Assembly: GCA_913062975.1 (NCBI GenBank)
Contig: CAJXZO010000003.1
Coordinates: 40,616 to 104,615, forward strand
Reading direction: 5' to 3'
Length of the DNA: 64,000 nt
DNA from: an uncultured Micrococcales bacterium
GTDB lineage: Bacteria > Actinomycetota > Actinomycetes > Actinomycetales > Microbacteriaceae
Position numbers and translations under genes: made by a program. The notes under the pieces were generated by a model. It searched no databases. It was not told the DNA's origin and saw nothing but the letters and a program-made list of their open reading frames with translations. Positions 46,514 through 56,483 of the stretch are shown here, one piece after another (position 1 is the first letter of the stretch; every line of letters begins with the position of its first letter).

Positions 46514-46711
46514 CCAGCCATCCGCAGGGTTGTAGGGTTGCCTCACAAAATGCATCTTTCCGGGAAGTTTTTCAAAATAGACCCTCCCGGAGGAATCCAT
46601 TTTGGGATTGAGCCTTGCGGACTGTGCATAGCAGGTCCAAGCAGGATATACAGGGTAGTAACGGCCTTTGAGTTTTAGGCAAAGACCGCCGCTAAATCGA
46701 ATGAGCATCAT
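46502..46711 (-). CDS. Small hypothetical protein
   Basis: 69 residues, basic and rich in Tyr, Pro and Leu (YYPVYPAWTCYAQSARLN, then GRVYFEKLPGKM). It fills the 278-base gap between sucB and lipB on the other strand and overlaps the sucB end by 12 bases. The composition looks protein-like and the gap has no other content, but the ATG has no good Shine-Dalgarno and I recognise no family. Could be a lineage-specific small protein or a chance frame. Confidence 0.45.
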   Translation of the reverse strand: MMLIRFSGGLCLKLKGRYYPVYPAWTCYAQSARLNPKMDSSGRVYFEKLPGKMHFVRQPYNPADGWLDS

Positions 46712-46791
46712 TCTCAGAGGATAAGGGGTTGGAACATTGACAGACGGTCAACCAACTGTTCGCTGTGTAAAACTCAGCGTAGAGCGGAATC

Positions 46792-47433
46792 ATGCCTGAA
46801 TTCATAAACCTTCTAGATCAGCCTCCGATGGGCTACACCGACGGTTTAGAGCTGCAACAGTCAATCCATTCGGAAGTTGCCTCCGGCGTGCGCGACGATA
46901 CTGTGATTTTGTTGGAACACTCCCCTGTTTACACAGCAGGCAAAAGAAGCGAAGACCATGAGCTACCAACCGCTGGCACCGAAGTGATTCGCACCAATCG
47001 CGGCGGGAAAATCACCTGGCACGGTCCGGGACAGCTCATTGGTTATCCAATCATGAATCTGCCAAGACCAATCGATGTGGTTGGCTACGTTCGCTGGCTA
47101 GAAAATGTCTTGATTTCGGTGCTTGCTGAATTTGAGATTAGGGCGAAGACCGTCGAGGGACGCAGTGGGGTTTGGGTGGATGGAGATAACGGTGAGGAAA
47201 AGATTGCAGCCATCGGAATTCGAGTTAGCGAGAAGATAACCATGCATGGCTTTGCCTTGAATGTGAACAATTCGTTAGAACCCTATGAAAGCTTTATCCC
47301 CTGCGGAATAGACGATGCAGGAGTGACAACCATGGCAAAGTTTGCAAATAAACAGTTTACGGTGGCACAAGTGGCTCAAAGTGTGATGGGATTAATGGGA
47401 AAGATAGGTGACAATGTCCAGCCAGCAAGGTGA
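46792..47433 (+). CDS. lipB: Octanoyl-ACP:protein N-octanoyltransferase
   Basis: Transfers octanoate from ACP to lipoyl domains such as that of SucB. 213 residues; [17 protein letters not shown] with the conserved His, the Lys of KIAAIGIRV, and the thioester Cys in FIPCGI. It overlaps the lipA start by about 20 bases, indicating coupling. Confidence 0.95.
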   Translation: MPEFINLLDQPPMGYTDGLELQQSIHSEVASGVRDDTVILLEHSPVYTAGKRSEDHELPTAGTEVIRTNRGGKITWHGPGQLIGYPIMNLPRPIDVVGYVRWLENVLISVLAEFEIRAKTVEGRSGVWVDGDNGEEKIAAIGIRVSEKITMHGFALNVNNSLEPYESFIPCGIDDAGVTTMAKFANKQFTVAQVAQSVMGLMGKIGDNVQPAR

Positions 47434-48403
47434 GCGAAAATTACTCAGACTAGAGGTCAAAAACTCTCAAACCCCAATTGAAAGAAAACCGGAGTGGATT
47501 AAGACCACTGCAAAAATGGGGCCTGAATACAAATCGATGCACAATCTTGTTCAGGAAAAAAACCTGCACACTGTCTGCCAAGAGGCTGGTTGCCCAAACA
47601 TCTTTGAATGTTGGGAAGATCGCGAAGCAACATTCCTAATTGGTGGATCTCAGTGCACCAGGCGCTGTGACTTTTGCCAGATTGACACCGGTAAACCTGC
47701 CGCATTTGACGCCGACGAGCCCAGAAGGGTTGCAATCAGCGTGAAGGAGATGGACCTTCGCTACGCCACCGTCACAGGCGTCGCTAGAGACGACCTTCCA
47801 GATGAGGGTGCATGGCTTTACGCCCAGACCATCAAGCAGATTCACAAAAAATCACCAGGCACCGGTGTTGAAATTTTGATACCCGACTTCAGTGGCAAGC
47901 AGATGCTATTGCAACGAGTGTTTGATGCAAAACCAGAGGTGTTTGCTCACAACGTCGAAACCGTTCCAAGGATTTTCAAGCGAATCAGACCTGCGTTTAA
48001 CTACCAACGCTCAATGGATGTAATCACTATGGCAAAAGAGGCTGGGATGATTACCAAATCAAACCTAATTTTGGGAATGGGAGAAGCCAGAGAAGAAATC
48101 TCTGAAGCACTCCATGACTTGCACAACGCAGGTTGCGACATCATTACCATCACCCAATACCTGAGACCCTCCCCAAGACATCTGCCTGTTGACCGTTGGG
48201 TAAAACCTCAAGAGTTTGTTGAGCTGAAGGATGAGGCTTTAGAGATTGGTTTCCACGGGGTGATGAGTGGTCCGCTGGTGCGCTCCAGCTACCGTGCAGG
48301 GAGGCTTTGGGCACAGACCATGATGCAACTTGGACGAGAAATTCCTGAGGACCTACAGCACCTTGCAGACAAGGCCGCTGAAGGGTTTGCTCAGGCTGTT
48401 TAG
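47414..48403 (+). CDS. lipA: Lipoyl synthase
   Basis: Radical-SAM enzyme inserting two sulfurs into octanoyl groups. About 329 residues from ATG 47414 (GTG 47408 is also possible). Auxiliary cluster [12 protein letters not shown] (C-x4-C-x5-C), radical-SAM cluster CTRRCDFC (C-x3-C-x2-C), and C-terminal [11 protein letters not shown] with the conserved RSSY Ser ligand. Works directly after LipB on the same substrates. Confidence 0.97.
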   Translation: MSSQQGERKLLRLEVKNSQTPIERKPEWIKTTAKMGPEYKSMHNLVQEKNLHTVCQEAGCPNIFECWEDREATFLIGGSQCTRRCDFCQIDTGKPAAFDADEPRRVAISVKEMDLRYATVTGVARDDLPDEGAWLYAQTIKQIHKKSPGTGVEILIPDFSGKQMLLQRVFDAKPEVFAHNVETVPRIFKRIRPAFNYQRSMDVITMAKEAGMITKSNLILGMGEAREEISEALHDLHNAGCDIITITQYLRPSPRHLPVDRWVKPQEFVELKDEALEIGFHGVMSGPLVRSSYRAGRLWAQTMMQLGREIPEDLQHLADKAAEGFAQAV

Positions 48404-48417
48404 TAAGCTGACGCACT

Positions 48418-49107
48418 ATGGCTAAAAAAGATAAAGAACCCGGAAGACTCAAACAACTTTGGCGCGCTTATAAAGTGACAGCGAAAGCCGATCCATCCTC
48501 CGTTTGGATCGCACTTGGAATCGGTCTAGCGGCTGGTGTTGGAGTATTCGCGATTGGATTCTTCAGCTCCCAGGGAAACCCCTGGCTACTGGCACTTTGG
48601 GGCCTAAGCTCAACGCTGACAGCGGTATTGCTTGCCATGGTCATTATGTCTAGAAAAGCCGAGCAGGCCGCCTTTGCTCAGATTGAAGGTCAGTCAGGAG
48701 CGGTTGGTGCTGTAATTCAATCATCGCTTAGAGGAAGTTGGACTGGAGCAGCTCAGCCAGTGCAAGTGAATGCGCGAACCCGAGACGCTGTTTACAGGGT
48801 GATCGGAAAAACTGGTGTGAACCTGATTGGTGAGGGTGACCCACAAAAACTCAATAAATTATTTAACGATGAATCCAAAAAAATTCTCCGTGCAGCCCCA
48901 GGTGTTCACATCAAAAGAATCGTGGTTGGTAGTAATGACGGACAGGTGAGACTTCACAAAATGATGAAGCAGGTGAAATCCGGGAAGAAGAAACTCTCCA
49001 GGGGAGAAATCCGAGTAGTAGCGAAAAGACTTGATGCTCTGGGAAATTCAATGCCGATTCCAAAAGGAATTGATCCGATGAATTTCAGGCCATCAAGAAA
49101 AATGTAG
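48418..49107 (+). CDS. DUF4191 family membrane protein
   Basis: 229 residues: basic N-terminus, two membrane segments (about 30-70), and a cytoplasmic domain with SSLRGSWTGAAQPVQVNARTRD-like and DLIGEG-like blocks that mark DUF4191. Function unknown; the place between lipA and glnA is typical in actinobacteria. TAAGCT lies 8 bases before the ATG, so it may have its own near-leaderless transcript. Confidence 0.86.
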   Translation: MAKKDKEPGRLKQLWRAYKVTAKADPSSVWIALGIGLAAGVGVFAIGFFSSQGNPWLLALWGLSSTLTAVLLAMVIMSRKAEQAAFAQIEGQSGAVGAVIQSSLRGSWTGAAQPVQVNARTRDAVYRVIGKTGVNLIGEGDPQKLNKLFNDESKKILRAAPGVHIKRIVVGSNDGQVRLHKMMKQVKSGKKKLSRGEIRVVAKRLDALGNSMPIPKGIDPMNFRPSRKM

Positions 49108-49110
49108 CTT

Positions 49111-49126
49111 TTTACATAGTTGAAAC
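49111..49126 (+). promoter_or_regulatory. GlnR-like operator upstream of glnA1
   Basis: TTTAC-N6-GAAAC, 52 bases before the glnA ATG. It agrees with the amtB box at 15 of 16 positions and also with the three bases beyond (ATT after the C). Fits the GlnR a/b half-site pattern. Confidence 0.65.
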
Positions 49127-49178
49127 ATTAGTGAAGTATCTTTTTCTAAAACCGCATTGCTGACTCGAAAGGATACCA

Positions 49179-50603
49179 ATGTTTAGCAGCGCTTCCGAAG
49201 TAATGAAGTTCATCCAAGAAGAGGATGTGAAATTTGTCGATGTCAGGTTCAGCGACCTTCCCGGCGTTCAGCAACACTTTAACCTGCCAGCAAAATCAGT
49301 AGATGAAGATTTTTTCACCAACGGTCAGCTGTTTGACGGCTCTTCCATCCGTGGATTCGCAGACATTCACGAATCAGACATGCAGTTGATTCCAGATGTG
49401 ACAACCGCATATATGGACCCATTCCGCATCGAAAAAACTTTGATCATCACCTTCGATATCTACAATCCACGCAATGGTGAAATTTACGCCCGCGATCCAC
49501 GTCAGGTAGCAAAAAAGGCAGAGGCCTACCTAGCAACCACCGGAATCGCAGACACCGCCTTCTTTGCACCCGAAGCTGAGTTCTTCATCTTCGATTCAGT
49601 GCGTCACACGGTCCAGCCACACATGAGCTACTACGAAGTAGACAGCATTGAGGGACCGTGGAACTCCGCCAAAGACGAAGAAGGTGGAAACCTAAGCCAC
49701 AAGACCCCTCACAAGGCAGGTTATTTCCCAGTTTCACCAGTTGACCACCTAGCCGACATCCGTGATGCGATTGTTTTGGAACTAGAAGCGGCAGGCCTGA
49801 CCGTTGAGCGAAGCCACCACGAGGTGGGAACAGCTGGTCAGTCCGAGATCAACTACCGCTTTGACACGATGGTGCACGCAGCGGATGACCTTTTGAAGTT
49901 CAAATACATCGTGAAAAACGTTGCGAACCAGTATGGAAAAACAGCAACCTTCATGCCCAAGCCAATGTATAACGACAACGGTTCGGGTATGCACGTTCAT
50001 CAGTCACTTTGGAAAAACGGCGAGCCACTGTTCTATGACGAGAGTGGTTACGGCGGACTAAGCGACACCGCCCGTTGGTACATCGGTGGAATCCTGCGTC
50101 ACGCTCCTTCGCTGTTGGCATTCACCAACCCTTCCCTGAACAGCTACCACCGTTTGGTTAAGGGCTTCGAGGCTCCTGTGAACTTGGTTTACTCAGCCGG
50201 AAACCGATCAGCAGCTATTCGTATCCCACTAACTGGAACAAACCCCAAGGCTAAGAGAATTGAGTTCCGTGCTCCCGACTCATCGGGATCTCCTTATCTA
50301 GCCTTCGCTGCAATGCTGATGGCAGGAATTGACGGCATCAAAAACCGCATTGAGCCACACGAGCCAGTTGATAAAGACCTCTACGAGTTGCCACCAGAGG
50401 AAGCTAAGAACATTCCTCAGGTTCCAACCAGCTTAGATCGCGTGCTTGATGCACTAGAGGAAGATCACGAGTATCTAACTGAGGGTGGAGTGTTCTCAAG
50501 CGAGTTGATTGAAAACTGGATTGAGTACAAGCGAGTGAATGAGATTCAGGAAATCGCTGCACGTCCTCACCCATACGAGTACGAGCTTTACTACGGAGTC
50601 TAA
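49179..50603 (+). CDS. glnA: Glutamine synthetase type I, adenylylation-type
   Basis: Main ammonium-assimilating enzyme. 474 residues, dodecameric GSI. Visible: [33 protein letters not shown] and NRSAAIRIP active-site motifs, and Y402 in DLYELPPEE, the adenylylation site targeted by GlnE. AAAGGA precedes the ATG. Preceded by a GlnR-like box and followed by a strong terminator shared with convergent glnE. Confidence 0.97.
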   Translation: MFSSASEVMKFIQEEDVKFVDVRFSDLPGVQQHFNLPAKSVDEDFFTNGQLFDGSSIRGFADIHESDMQLIPDVTTAYMDPFRIEKTLIITFDIYNPRNGEIYARDPRQVAKKAEAYLATTGIADTAFFAPEAEFFIFDSVRHTVQPHMSYYEVDSIEGPWNSAKDEEGGNLSHKTPHKAGYFPVSPVDHLADIRDAIVLELEAAGLTVERSHHEVGTAGQSEINYRFDTMVHAADDLLKFKYIVKNVANQYGKTATFMPKPMYNDNGSGMHVHQSLWKNGEPLFYDESGYGGLSDTARWYIGGILRHAPSLLAFTNPSLNSYHRLVKGFEAPVNLVYSAGNRSAAIRIPLTGTNPKAKRIEFRAPDSSGSPYLAFAAMLMAGIDGIKNRIEPHEPVDKDLYELPPEEAKNIPQVPTSLDRVLDALEEDHEYLTEGGVFSSELIENWIEYKRVNEIQEIAARPHPYEYELYYGV

Positions 50604-50614
50604 AAACTTCTCAG

Positions 50615-50642
50615 AAAAACCGCCTCTTAGGAGGCGGTTTTT
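50615..50642. terminator. Bidirectional terminator between glnA and glnE
   Basis: A-run plus CCGCCTC, loop TTAG, GAGGCGG plus T-run: a 7-bp GC stem extended by A/T pairs, with T-tracts on both strands. The best intrinsic terminator in the window. Confidence 0.9.
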
Positions 50643-53507
50643 TTATTCAAAAAATAATCTCTCGAAAACAGTCCTGGCCCGTCGACTGGTTGATAAATAC
50701 TGCTCTTCTAATTCGCTTCCTGAGTTCACACCAGGCAGATGAATCAGCTTAGTAACAGATTCCAAGACTCTGTGGTCTACAGGTAGTGAATCATTCCTCT
50801 TACCGGTTGCCAGCACAATGCCAGAGCGAATAGCTGATGCCATTAGCCAAGCAGATCGCAGGATCTCAGAATCTTGCTCGGAAATCAGACCAACCTGCTG
50901 CATGTTTTCTAGTGCACTGAGCGTAAATGGTGTTTGAATCTCAGAATATTCTGCCCCAAAGCGAAGTTGATACAACTGAACCAGCCACTCAACGTCACTG
51001 ATTGAACCTCTTCCCAATTTCAGATGCCTCGCTGGATCTGCACCCAGGGGCAATCTTTCGTTTTCGACCCTTGCCTTGATTCTGCGTATTTCACGGATTG
51101 AACCCTCTTCAACTCGCTCTGGATAGCGATGACTATCAGCCATTTCGCTGAACTTGTTTCTGAGCTTCTCAGAGCCAAAGATGGGGCGGGATCTCAGCAG
51201 AGCCTGCGCCTCCCAGATCTCTCCCCACTTTTCGTAATAAGACTGGTAGCTATCCAGAGATCTAACTATCGCTCCCTTTTTTCCCTCTGGCCTGAGTCCA
51301 AGATCCAATTCAAACTCCAAGGATGTGTCCTTGGCTGCCTCGCTTATGGCAGAAACTGCTTCCTCGGCAGTTTTTGCCTGTGACTGATCTCCTTCATAAA
51401 CAAAAACTAAATCAGCATCAGAACCAAAACCAAGTTCTCTTCCACCGAACCTCCCCATTGCAATCAATCCAATGTCCAGATCTATGTCTTTCATGACCTC
51501 TCTGGCTATGTTTTCTAGATAAATCTCGTATAAATCACTCAGTCCTGCCTGCTGCTCAGACAGATCAGCTTCATCAAAAATTGACGCAATGGCCAGTCTC
51601 AGAGTTTCTTTCCGCCTTAGCTTTCTAAGTCCATCAAGTCTCTGCTCAGAGGAATCATGTCTATCGAAGGCCGCATCAGCCTCTGTTTGCATGGCCTGCT
51701 TGGACCTGGGTTTTCGCTGGCTTGGGTCTGCAAGCCAGGCGGTTGCTTGTGGGTTTTTCTCTAGAAGCATTGAGCCCAGTTGGCTGAAACCAAGAATGGT
51801 GCAGAGGTTTTCTGCAGCTCCGGAGGAATCTCGAAGCATCCCTAGAAACCAATGCGAGTCACCTAAGTCCTCACTGAGTCTTCTAAAGGCAATTAGTGCT
51901 CGATCGGGGTTATCTCCTTCAGATAGCCATCTGAGGATGACTGGGAGCAACTGTCTCTGCATGCTTGCCCTGCGAGAAACCCCCTTGGTTAGCGAACGGA
52001 TATGACCCATGGCTGATCTTGGGTCAGCAAAACCAAGAGCTTGCAAACGGTTTTTAGTATCTTCCTCGCGTAGTGAGAAATCATCAGTCTCTAAGTCAGC
52101 AACCATATTCAAAAGCGGTCTGAAATACACACTCTCGTGCATTTCCCGAACCTGCCGCCTGATGTTCTGCAGTTGACCTGAAAACTCCTGTGGATCCTGT
52201 TTTGGATCCATTGCCCGTGCTATTTCTCTTAGATTTTCAGGCTCTGGAACTATGTGTGTTCTCCGTAGACCTTTTAGTTGCAGCCGATGCTCGACCGCAC
52301 GAAGGTATTTATAGTGCTCTGTGAAGCTCTGGGCATCTTTTCTTCCGAGATAGCTTGCCTTGGTGAGGGCTTGGATTGCCTCCAGGGTGTTTTTCTGTCT
52401 GACTGAATCATCGTGTCGTCCATGAACCAATTGCAATAACTGAACGCTGAACTCAATGTCGCGCAAACCGCCATAACCGAGTTTCAAATTAGTTGTTCGA
52501 TGATGCTCGGGCAGTGTGTCAATCACTCTCTGCCGCATCCGCCTTAATTCCTCAACCACTCTGGAGCTATCAAGTGAACTCCAGGCAAGAGCGCCAACCC
52601 GATGCTCGTAGAGCTCGCCCACTGTTTTATCACCAGCAACAAAACGTGCTTTGATCAAAGCTTGAAACTCCCAGCTCTTTGCCCATTTTTGGTAATAGCT
52701 CAGGTGAGACTTCAAGCGCCTCACCATGGCTCCGTCCTTGCCCTCTGGTCTAAGGTTTGGATCCACCTCCCATAAAGCAGGCTCCGCCGAGGTCTCATCA
52801 ATAATCCGCATTAACCGGTTGGCAATGCGGATGGAGGTTTGCAAATCCTCATCACTGATTTCATCGCTTGCCACAAAAACAACATCCACATCACTCACAT
52901 AGTTCAATTCAGAACCACCGGTCTTACCCATGGCAATAATGGCTAGCGGGAAGTCGGTGGACACTTGATTTTCCTCACACGCAAGCTCAAATGCCCTCTG
53001 CAAAGTTGCACCCGCAAGCTGAGCCAACTTTTGGGACGTTTGGTCAAGAGATTCCTCGGGTCGCATTTGTAGATCAAAAGCAATTACTCGAAGCAACAAA
53101 CCCCGGTATGCCCTTCGCAAGTCATCTTGATTAGTGGCCGATGACAAAGTATTGGACATAAAATCCATATCTACGTCAAAAGACTTGGATAGGAAAACTT
53201 CCATCAAATCAGGTAGTCGGCGGAGTATGTCCTGGACTCCGGTACTGACACCCAAAGACTTATAAAAAGCACTAGCTGATTTGTCGGAACTCAGAATCTT
53301 TTGCTGAATAGCTGGGTGGATTTCAGCCATCTCAACACTGAACCTCAGTGCTGAATCGGGATCCGCAGATAAAGCCAAATAAGCCGTGGCGCTATGAGCG
53401 GTATCTCCAAGCAGCTGAACTAGCTTGTCTAGATTTTCTAACGCAGCAGATAAATCAGAAAAGCCTTGTTTGGCCAATTCTGAAAGGGCACCCTGACGAG
53501 AGTTCAT
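50643..53507 (-). CDS. glnE: Bifunctional glutamine synthetase adenylyltransferase/deadenylase
   Basis: Adds and removes AMP on the glnA1 product according to nitrogen status. 954 residues with two nucleotidyltransferase halves: GGSELNYVSDVDVVF in the N-terminal and GRELGFGSDADLVFV in the C-terminal half, each followed by a helical domain. Its ATG directly follows the glnA2 stop (TAAATG). The last codon lies at the edge of the terminator. Confidence 0.96.
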   Translation of the reverse strand: MNSRQGALSELAKQGFSDLSAALENLDKLVQLLGDTAHSATAYLALSADPDSALRFSVEMAEIHPAIQQKILSSDKSASAFYKSLGVSTGVQDILRRLPDLMEVFLSKSFDVDMDFMSNTLSSATNQDDLRRAYRGLLLRVIAFDLQMRPEESLDQTSQKLAQLAGATLQRAFELACEENQVSTDFPLAIIAMGKTGGSELNYVSDVDVVFVASDEISDEDLQTSIRIANRLMRIIDETSAEPALWEVDPNLRPEGKDGAMVRRLKSHLSYYQKWAKSWEFQALIKARFVAGDKTVGELYEHRVGALAWSSLDSSRVVEELRRMRQRVIDTLPEHHRTTNLKLGYGGLRDIEFSVQLLQLVHGRHDDSVRQKNTLEAIQALTKASYLGRKDAQSFTEHYKYLRAVEHRLQLKGLRRTHIVPEPENLREIARAMDPKQDPQEFSGQLQNIRRQVREMHESVYFRPLLNMVADLETDDFSLREEDTKNRLQALGFADPRSAMGHIRSLTKGVSRRASMQRQLLPVILRWLSEGDNPDRALIAFRRLSEDLGDSHWFLGMLRDSSGAAENLCTILGFSQLGSMLLEKNPQATAWLADPSQRKPRSKQAMQTEADAAFDRHDSSEQRLDGLRKLRRKETLRLAIASIFDEADLSEQQAGLSDLYEIYLENIAREVMKDIDLDIGLIAMGRFGGRELGFGSDADLVFVYEGDQSQAKTAEEAVSAISEAAKDTSLEFELDLGLRPEGKKGAIVRSLDSYQSYYEKWGEIWEAQALLRSRPIFGSEKLRNKFSEMADSHRYPERVEEGSIREIRRIKARVENERLPLGADPARHLKLGRGSISDVEWLVQLYQLRFGAEYSEIQTPFTLSALENMQQVGLISEQDSEILRSAWLMASAIRSGIVLATGKRNDSLPVDHRVLESVTKLIHLPGVNSGSELEEQYLSTSRRARTVFERLFFE

Positions 53508-54848
53508 TTACAGGTTCAGAAGATTTTGCCTGAGCTCAAATGGTGTCACCTGAGATCTGTATTCTGACCACTCCTGACGCTTATTGCGCAAAACGAAATC
53601 AAACACACTCTCCCCCAGCACCTCGGCTGCCAATTCGCTCTCCTCCAGGCGACCAATCGCCTGATTCATGCTTTGTGGCAGAGCTTCAATTCCTAAAGCC
53701 TTGCGCTCATTGTCAGAAAGCGACCAGACATCATCCAAAGTTTCCTCTGGAAGCTCGTATCCGTTTTCAATGCCTTTTAGACCAGCTCCCAGGATAAGAG
53801 CGTAAGCCAAATAGGGATTAGCTGCGGAATCAATCGCACGGTATTCAAGTCTCGTTGACTGACTCTTTCCTGGTTTGTGAAGTGGTACACGCAAAAGGGC
53901 CGAACGGTTGTTGTGTCCCCAGGCAACATGCGACGGAGCCTCTCCACCCGACCACAATCGCTTATAGGAATTGACAAACTGGTTGGTCACCAAGGTTATC
54001 TCAGGCGCATGACGCAGAACACCGGCCATAAATCTCCTAGCCGTTTTTGAAAGTTGATACTGAGCACCTGCGTCGAAGAATGCGTTCTGATCACCCTCGA
54101 AAAGTGACATGTGGGTGTGCATTCCGCTTCCGGGTTGGTCATTAAAAGGCTTTGGCATGAAAGTTGCATAAACACCCTGCTCGATGGCTACTTCCTTGAC
54201 AACCGCCCTAAAGGTCATGATGTTGTCAGCCATTGTCAATGCATCTGCATATCTCAGATCAATCTCGTTCTGTCCAGCACCCGCTTCGTGATGACTGAAC
54301 TCCACAGAGATGCCCATGTTTTCAAGCATGGTAACTGCCGATCGACGGAAATCATGGGCCGTTCCGCCAGGGACATTGTCAAAATAACCTGCGTTATCCA
54401 CCGGTGTTGGAAAACCGCTTTTTCCTAGCTTGTTCGACTGAAGCAAGTAAAACTCAATCTCTGGGTGGATGTAAAAATTGAAGCCCATCTCGCGGGCTTT
54501 ATTCATCGACCTTCTCAAAACATTGCGAGTGTCACTGTTGGCTGGAGTGCCGTCTGGATTTGCAATGTCACAAAACATTCTGGCTGTTGAGTCAACTGCT
54601 CCGCGCCAAGGAAGAATCTGAAAGGTTGTTGGGTCTGGAACAGCCAACATATCTGCCTCTGAGTTACGACTCAGACCTTCGATGCTGGAGCCGTCGAAGC
54701 CAATCCCCTCTTCGAATGCACCCTCAATTTCAGCTGGTGCAACCGCTACTGATTTGAGTGATCCAGCAACATCGGTGAACCAAAGCCTGATGAACTTAAC
54801 ACCGCGCTCTTCGATAGTTCTTAGAACAAATTCTTGCTGCTTCTCCAT
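53508..54848 (-). CDS. glnA2: Second glutamine synthetase (GlnA2-type)
   Basis: 446 residues, GSI fold with HPEIEFYLLQ, HHEAGAGQNEIDLRY, GSGMHTHMS and NRSALLRVP. The Tyr region reads DDVWSLSDNERKALG, so the adenylylation site of glnA1 is missing and GlnE should not act on it. In actinobacteria this gene always precedes glnE; its physiological reaction is less certain than that of GlnA1. AGGAGG lies 4 bases before the ATG. No GlnR-like box is seen upstream. Confidence 0.93.
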   Translation of the reverse strand: MEKQQEFVLRTIEERGVKFIRLWFTDVAGSLKSVAVAPAEIEGAFEEGIGFDGSSIEGLSRNSEADMLAVPDPTTFQILPWRGAVDSTARMFCDIANPDGTPANSDTRNVLRRSMNKAREMGFNFYIHPEIEFYLLQSNKLGKSGFPTPVDNAGYFDNVPGGTAHDFRRSAVTMLENMGISVEFSHHEAGAGQNEIDLRYADALTMADNIMTFRAVVKEVAIEQGVYATFMPKPFNDQPGSGMHTHMSLFEGDQNAFFDAGAQYQLSKTARRFMAGVLRHAPEITLVTNQFVNSYKRLWSGGEAPSHVAWGHNNRSALLRVPLHKPGKSQSTRLEYRAIDSAANPYLAYALILGAGLKGIENGYELPEETLDDVWSLSDNERKALGIEALPQSMNQAIGRLEESELAAEVLGESVFDFVLRNKRQEWSEYRSQVTPFELRQNLLNL

Positions 54849-54868
54849 TGTGCCTCCTACGCAGTTAC

Positions 54869-54874
54869 TAGGCT
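54869..54874 (+). promoter_or_regulatory. -10 element of nadE (leaderless type)
   Basis: TAGGCT, 7 bases before the GTG at 54882. It overlaps too closely with ATG 54876 for that codon to lie in the transcript. Confidence 0.45.
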
Positions 54875-54881
54875 AATGTAT

Positions 54882-56483
54882 GTGCAAAACCTGCGTATAG
54901 CCATAGGCCAACTAAACCCAACTGTTGGGCAAATCCAATCAAACCTGGACAAGGTGATCTCGTCTTGCGAAATAGCATCTGCAAGCTATGCAGATGTGAT
55001 TGTTTTTGGTGAATTGGTAATCAGTGGTTATCCAATCGGTGACTTAGCCCTGAGAAGAGATTTCTTAGAAGCTTCTGAACACGCAATTGAGCAACTTATT
55101 GAAAAATCAAAACTTTGGCCCGATCTTCACATCGTTGTTGGCTATCCAAGATTGGCAGAATCCAATCGCGTCAACGACTGGGCAATAGCTCATAACTCGG
55201 CAGCAATAATTCAAAACGGAAGCTTGATTGGCAAATATGACAAGAGGATCCTCCCCAACTACAAGGTGTTTGATGAGTGGCGGAACTACGTTCCAGGCAA
55301 TAAACCATTCACCTTTGACATCAATCAAACTCGACTCTCAGTGATGATTTGTGAAGACATCTGGAGGCCCCAGGGTCCAGTTGAAAACCTACAGGGTGAA
55401 GCCGATGTCTGCCTGGTTCTTAATGGCTCTCCTTTTGAAGAAGGAAAAAACGAACTGCGCCGAGCAATCGCCGAGAAGATCGCCGTCAATCAAGAAGTTT
55501 CACTGGTTTATGCCAACCTGACAGGAGGTCAGGATGACCTTGTGTTTGACGGGGATAGCTTCATTCTGGACAGAACGGGCAAACAAACTACTCAGGCAGA
55601 ACTTTTTTCAGAACAAACTTTGCTGACCAGCAACGATGAATCGGCAACCGTTGAACTTCCATCTCAGCTCGCTAGAAACTGGGATGCAATTGTTCTGGGG
55701 CTTAGGGACTATGTTGAAAAAAACAACATCCCTGGTGTTGTGCTGGGACTCAGTGGCGGAATTGATTCAGCCGTATGCGCAGCCGTTGCCGCAGATGCAC
55801 TTGGTGCAGATCGAGTTACTGGGATTGCGATGCCAAGCATTTACTCCTCTGAATCCTCACTTGCAGACGCTCAGTCACTGGCTGAAAGCCTTGGCATTTC
55901 CTATTCGGTCTCTCCAATCTCTGAGGTGCATGCAAGTTTTCAAGAATCAATTGACCTATCAGCCCTAGCCGATGAAAACATCCAATCCCGAATTCGCGCT
56001 CTAATCTTGATGGCAGATAGCAACAACTCAGGGAGATTACTGCTTTCCACCGGCAACAAATCAGAAATTGCCGTTGGTTACTCAACGATCTACGGAGACA
56101 GCGCCGGAGGCTACGCACCCTTAAAAGATGTTTATAAAACAGCTGTTTATCAGCTAGCTGAATACCGCAATCAACTCTCTCTGGTCATCCCTCAAAACAG
56201 CATCAGCAAACCACCGAGTGCCGAGCTAAGACCAGACCAGCACGATCAGCAATCACTGCCCGACTATGACGTGTTGGATGCCATGCTGCAGATTTTGATT
56301 GAAGGTCACGGTTCAGTGGATAACCTGATCACTGCAGGCTATCCAGCTGATTTAGCAAAAGATGTTGCCAGCAAGCTTAAGAGCAGTGAGTGGAAAAGAT
56401 CCCAAGGTGCAATAGGTCCAAGAATTAGCAAGGTGAGTTTCGGCAGAGGACGCAGATTGCCGATTGTGAATGGATACCTATGA
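54882..56483 (+). CDS. nadE: Glutamine-dependent NAD+ synthetase
   Basis: Last step of NAD synthesis, amidating nicotinate adenine dinucleotide. 533 residues: N-terminal nitrilase-type glutaminase with Glu of FGELVISGYP, Lys of GKYDKRILPNY and Cys of VMICEDIW; C-terminal synthetase with P-loop LGLSGGIDSA and STGNKSE. Start: ATG 54876 and GTG 54882 are in frame; the -10 TAGGCT 7 bases before GTG and the fit of MQNLRIAIGQLNP to the family favour 54882. panB overlaps the stop by 4 bases. Confidence 0.94.
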   Translation: MQNLRIAIGQLNPTVGQIQSNLDKVISSCEIASASYADVIVFGELVISGYPIGDLALRRDFLEASEHAIEQLIEKSKLWPDLHIVVGYPRLAESNRVNDWAIAHNSAAIIQNGSLIGKYDKRILPNYKVFDEWRNYVPGNKPFTFDINQTRLSVMICEDIWRPQGPVENLQGEADVCLVLNGSPFEEGKNELRRAIAEKIAVNQEVSLVYANLTGGQDDLVFDGDSFILDRTGKQTTQAELFSEQTLLTSNDESATVELPSQLARNWDAIVLGLRDYVEKNNIPGVVLGLSGGIDSAVCAAVAADALGADRVTGIAMPSIYSSESSLADAQSLAESLGISYSVSPISEVHASFQESIDLSALADENIQSRIRALILMADSNNSGRLLLSTGNKSEIAVGYSTIYGDSAGGYAPLKDVYKTAVYQLAEYRNQLSLVIPQNSISKPPSAELRPDQHDQQSLPDYDVLDAMLQILIEGHGSVDNLITAGYPADLAKDVASKLKSSEWKRSQGAIGPRISKVSFGRGRRLPIVNGYL

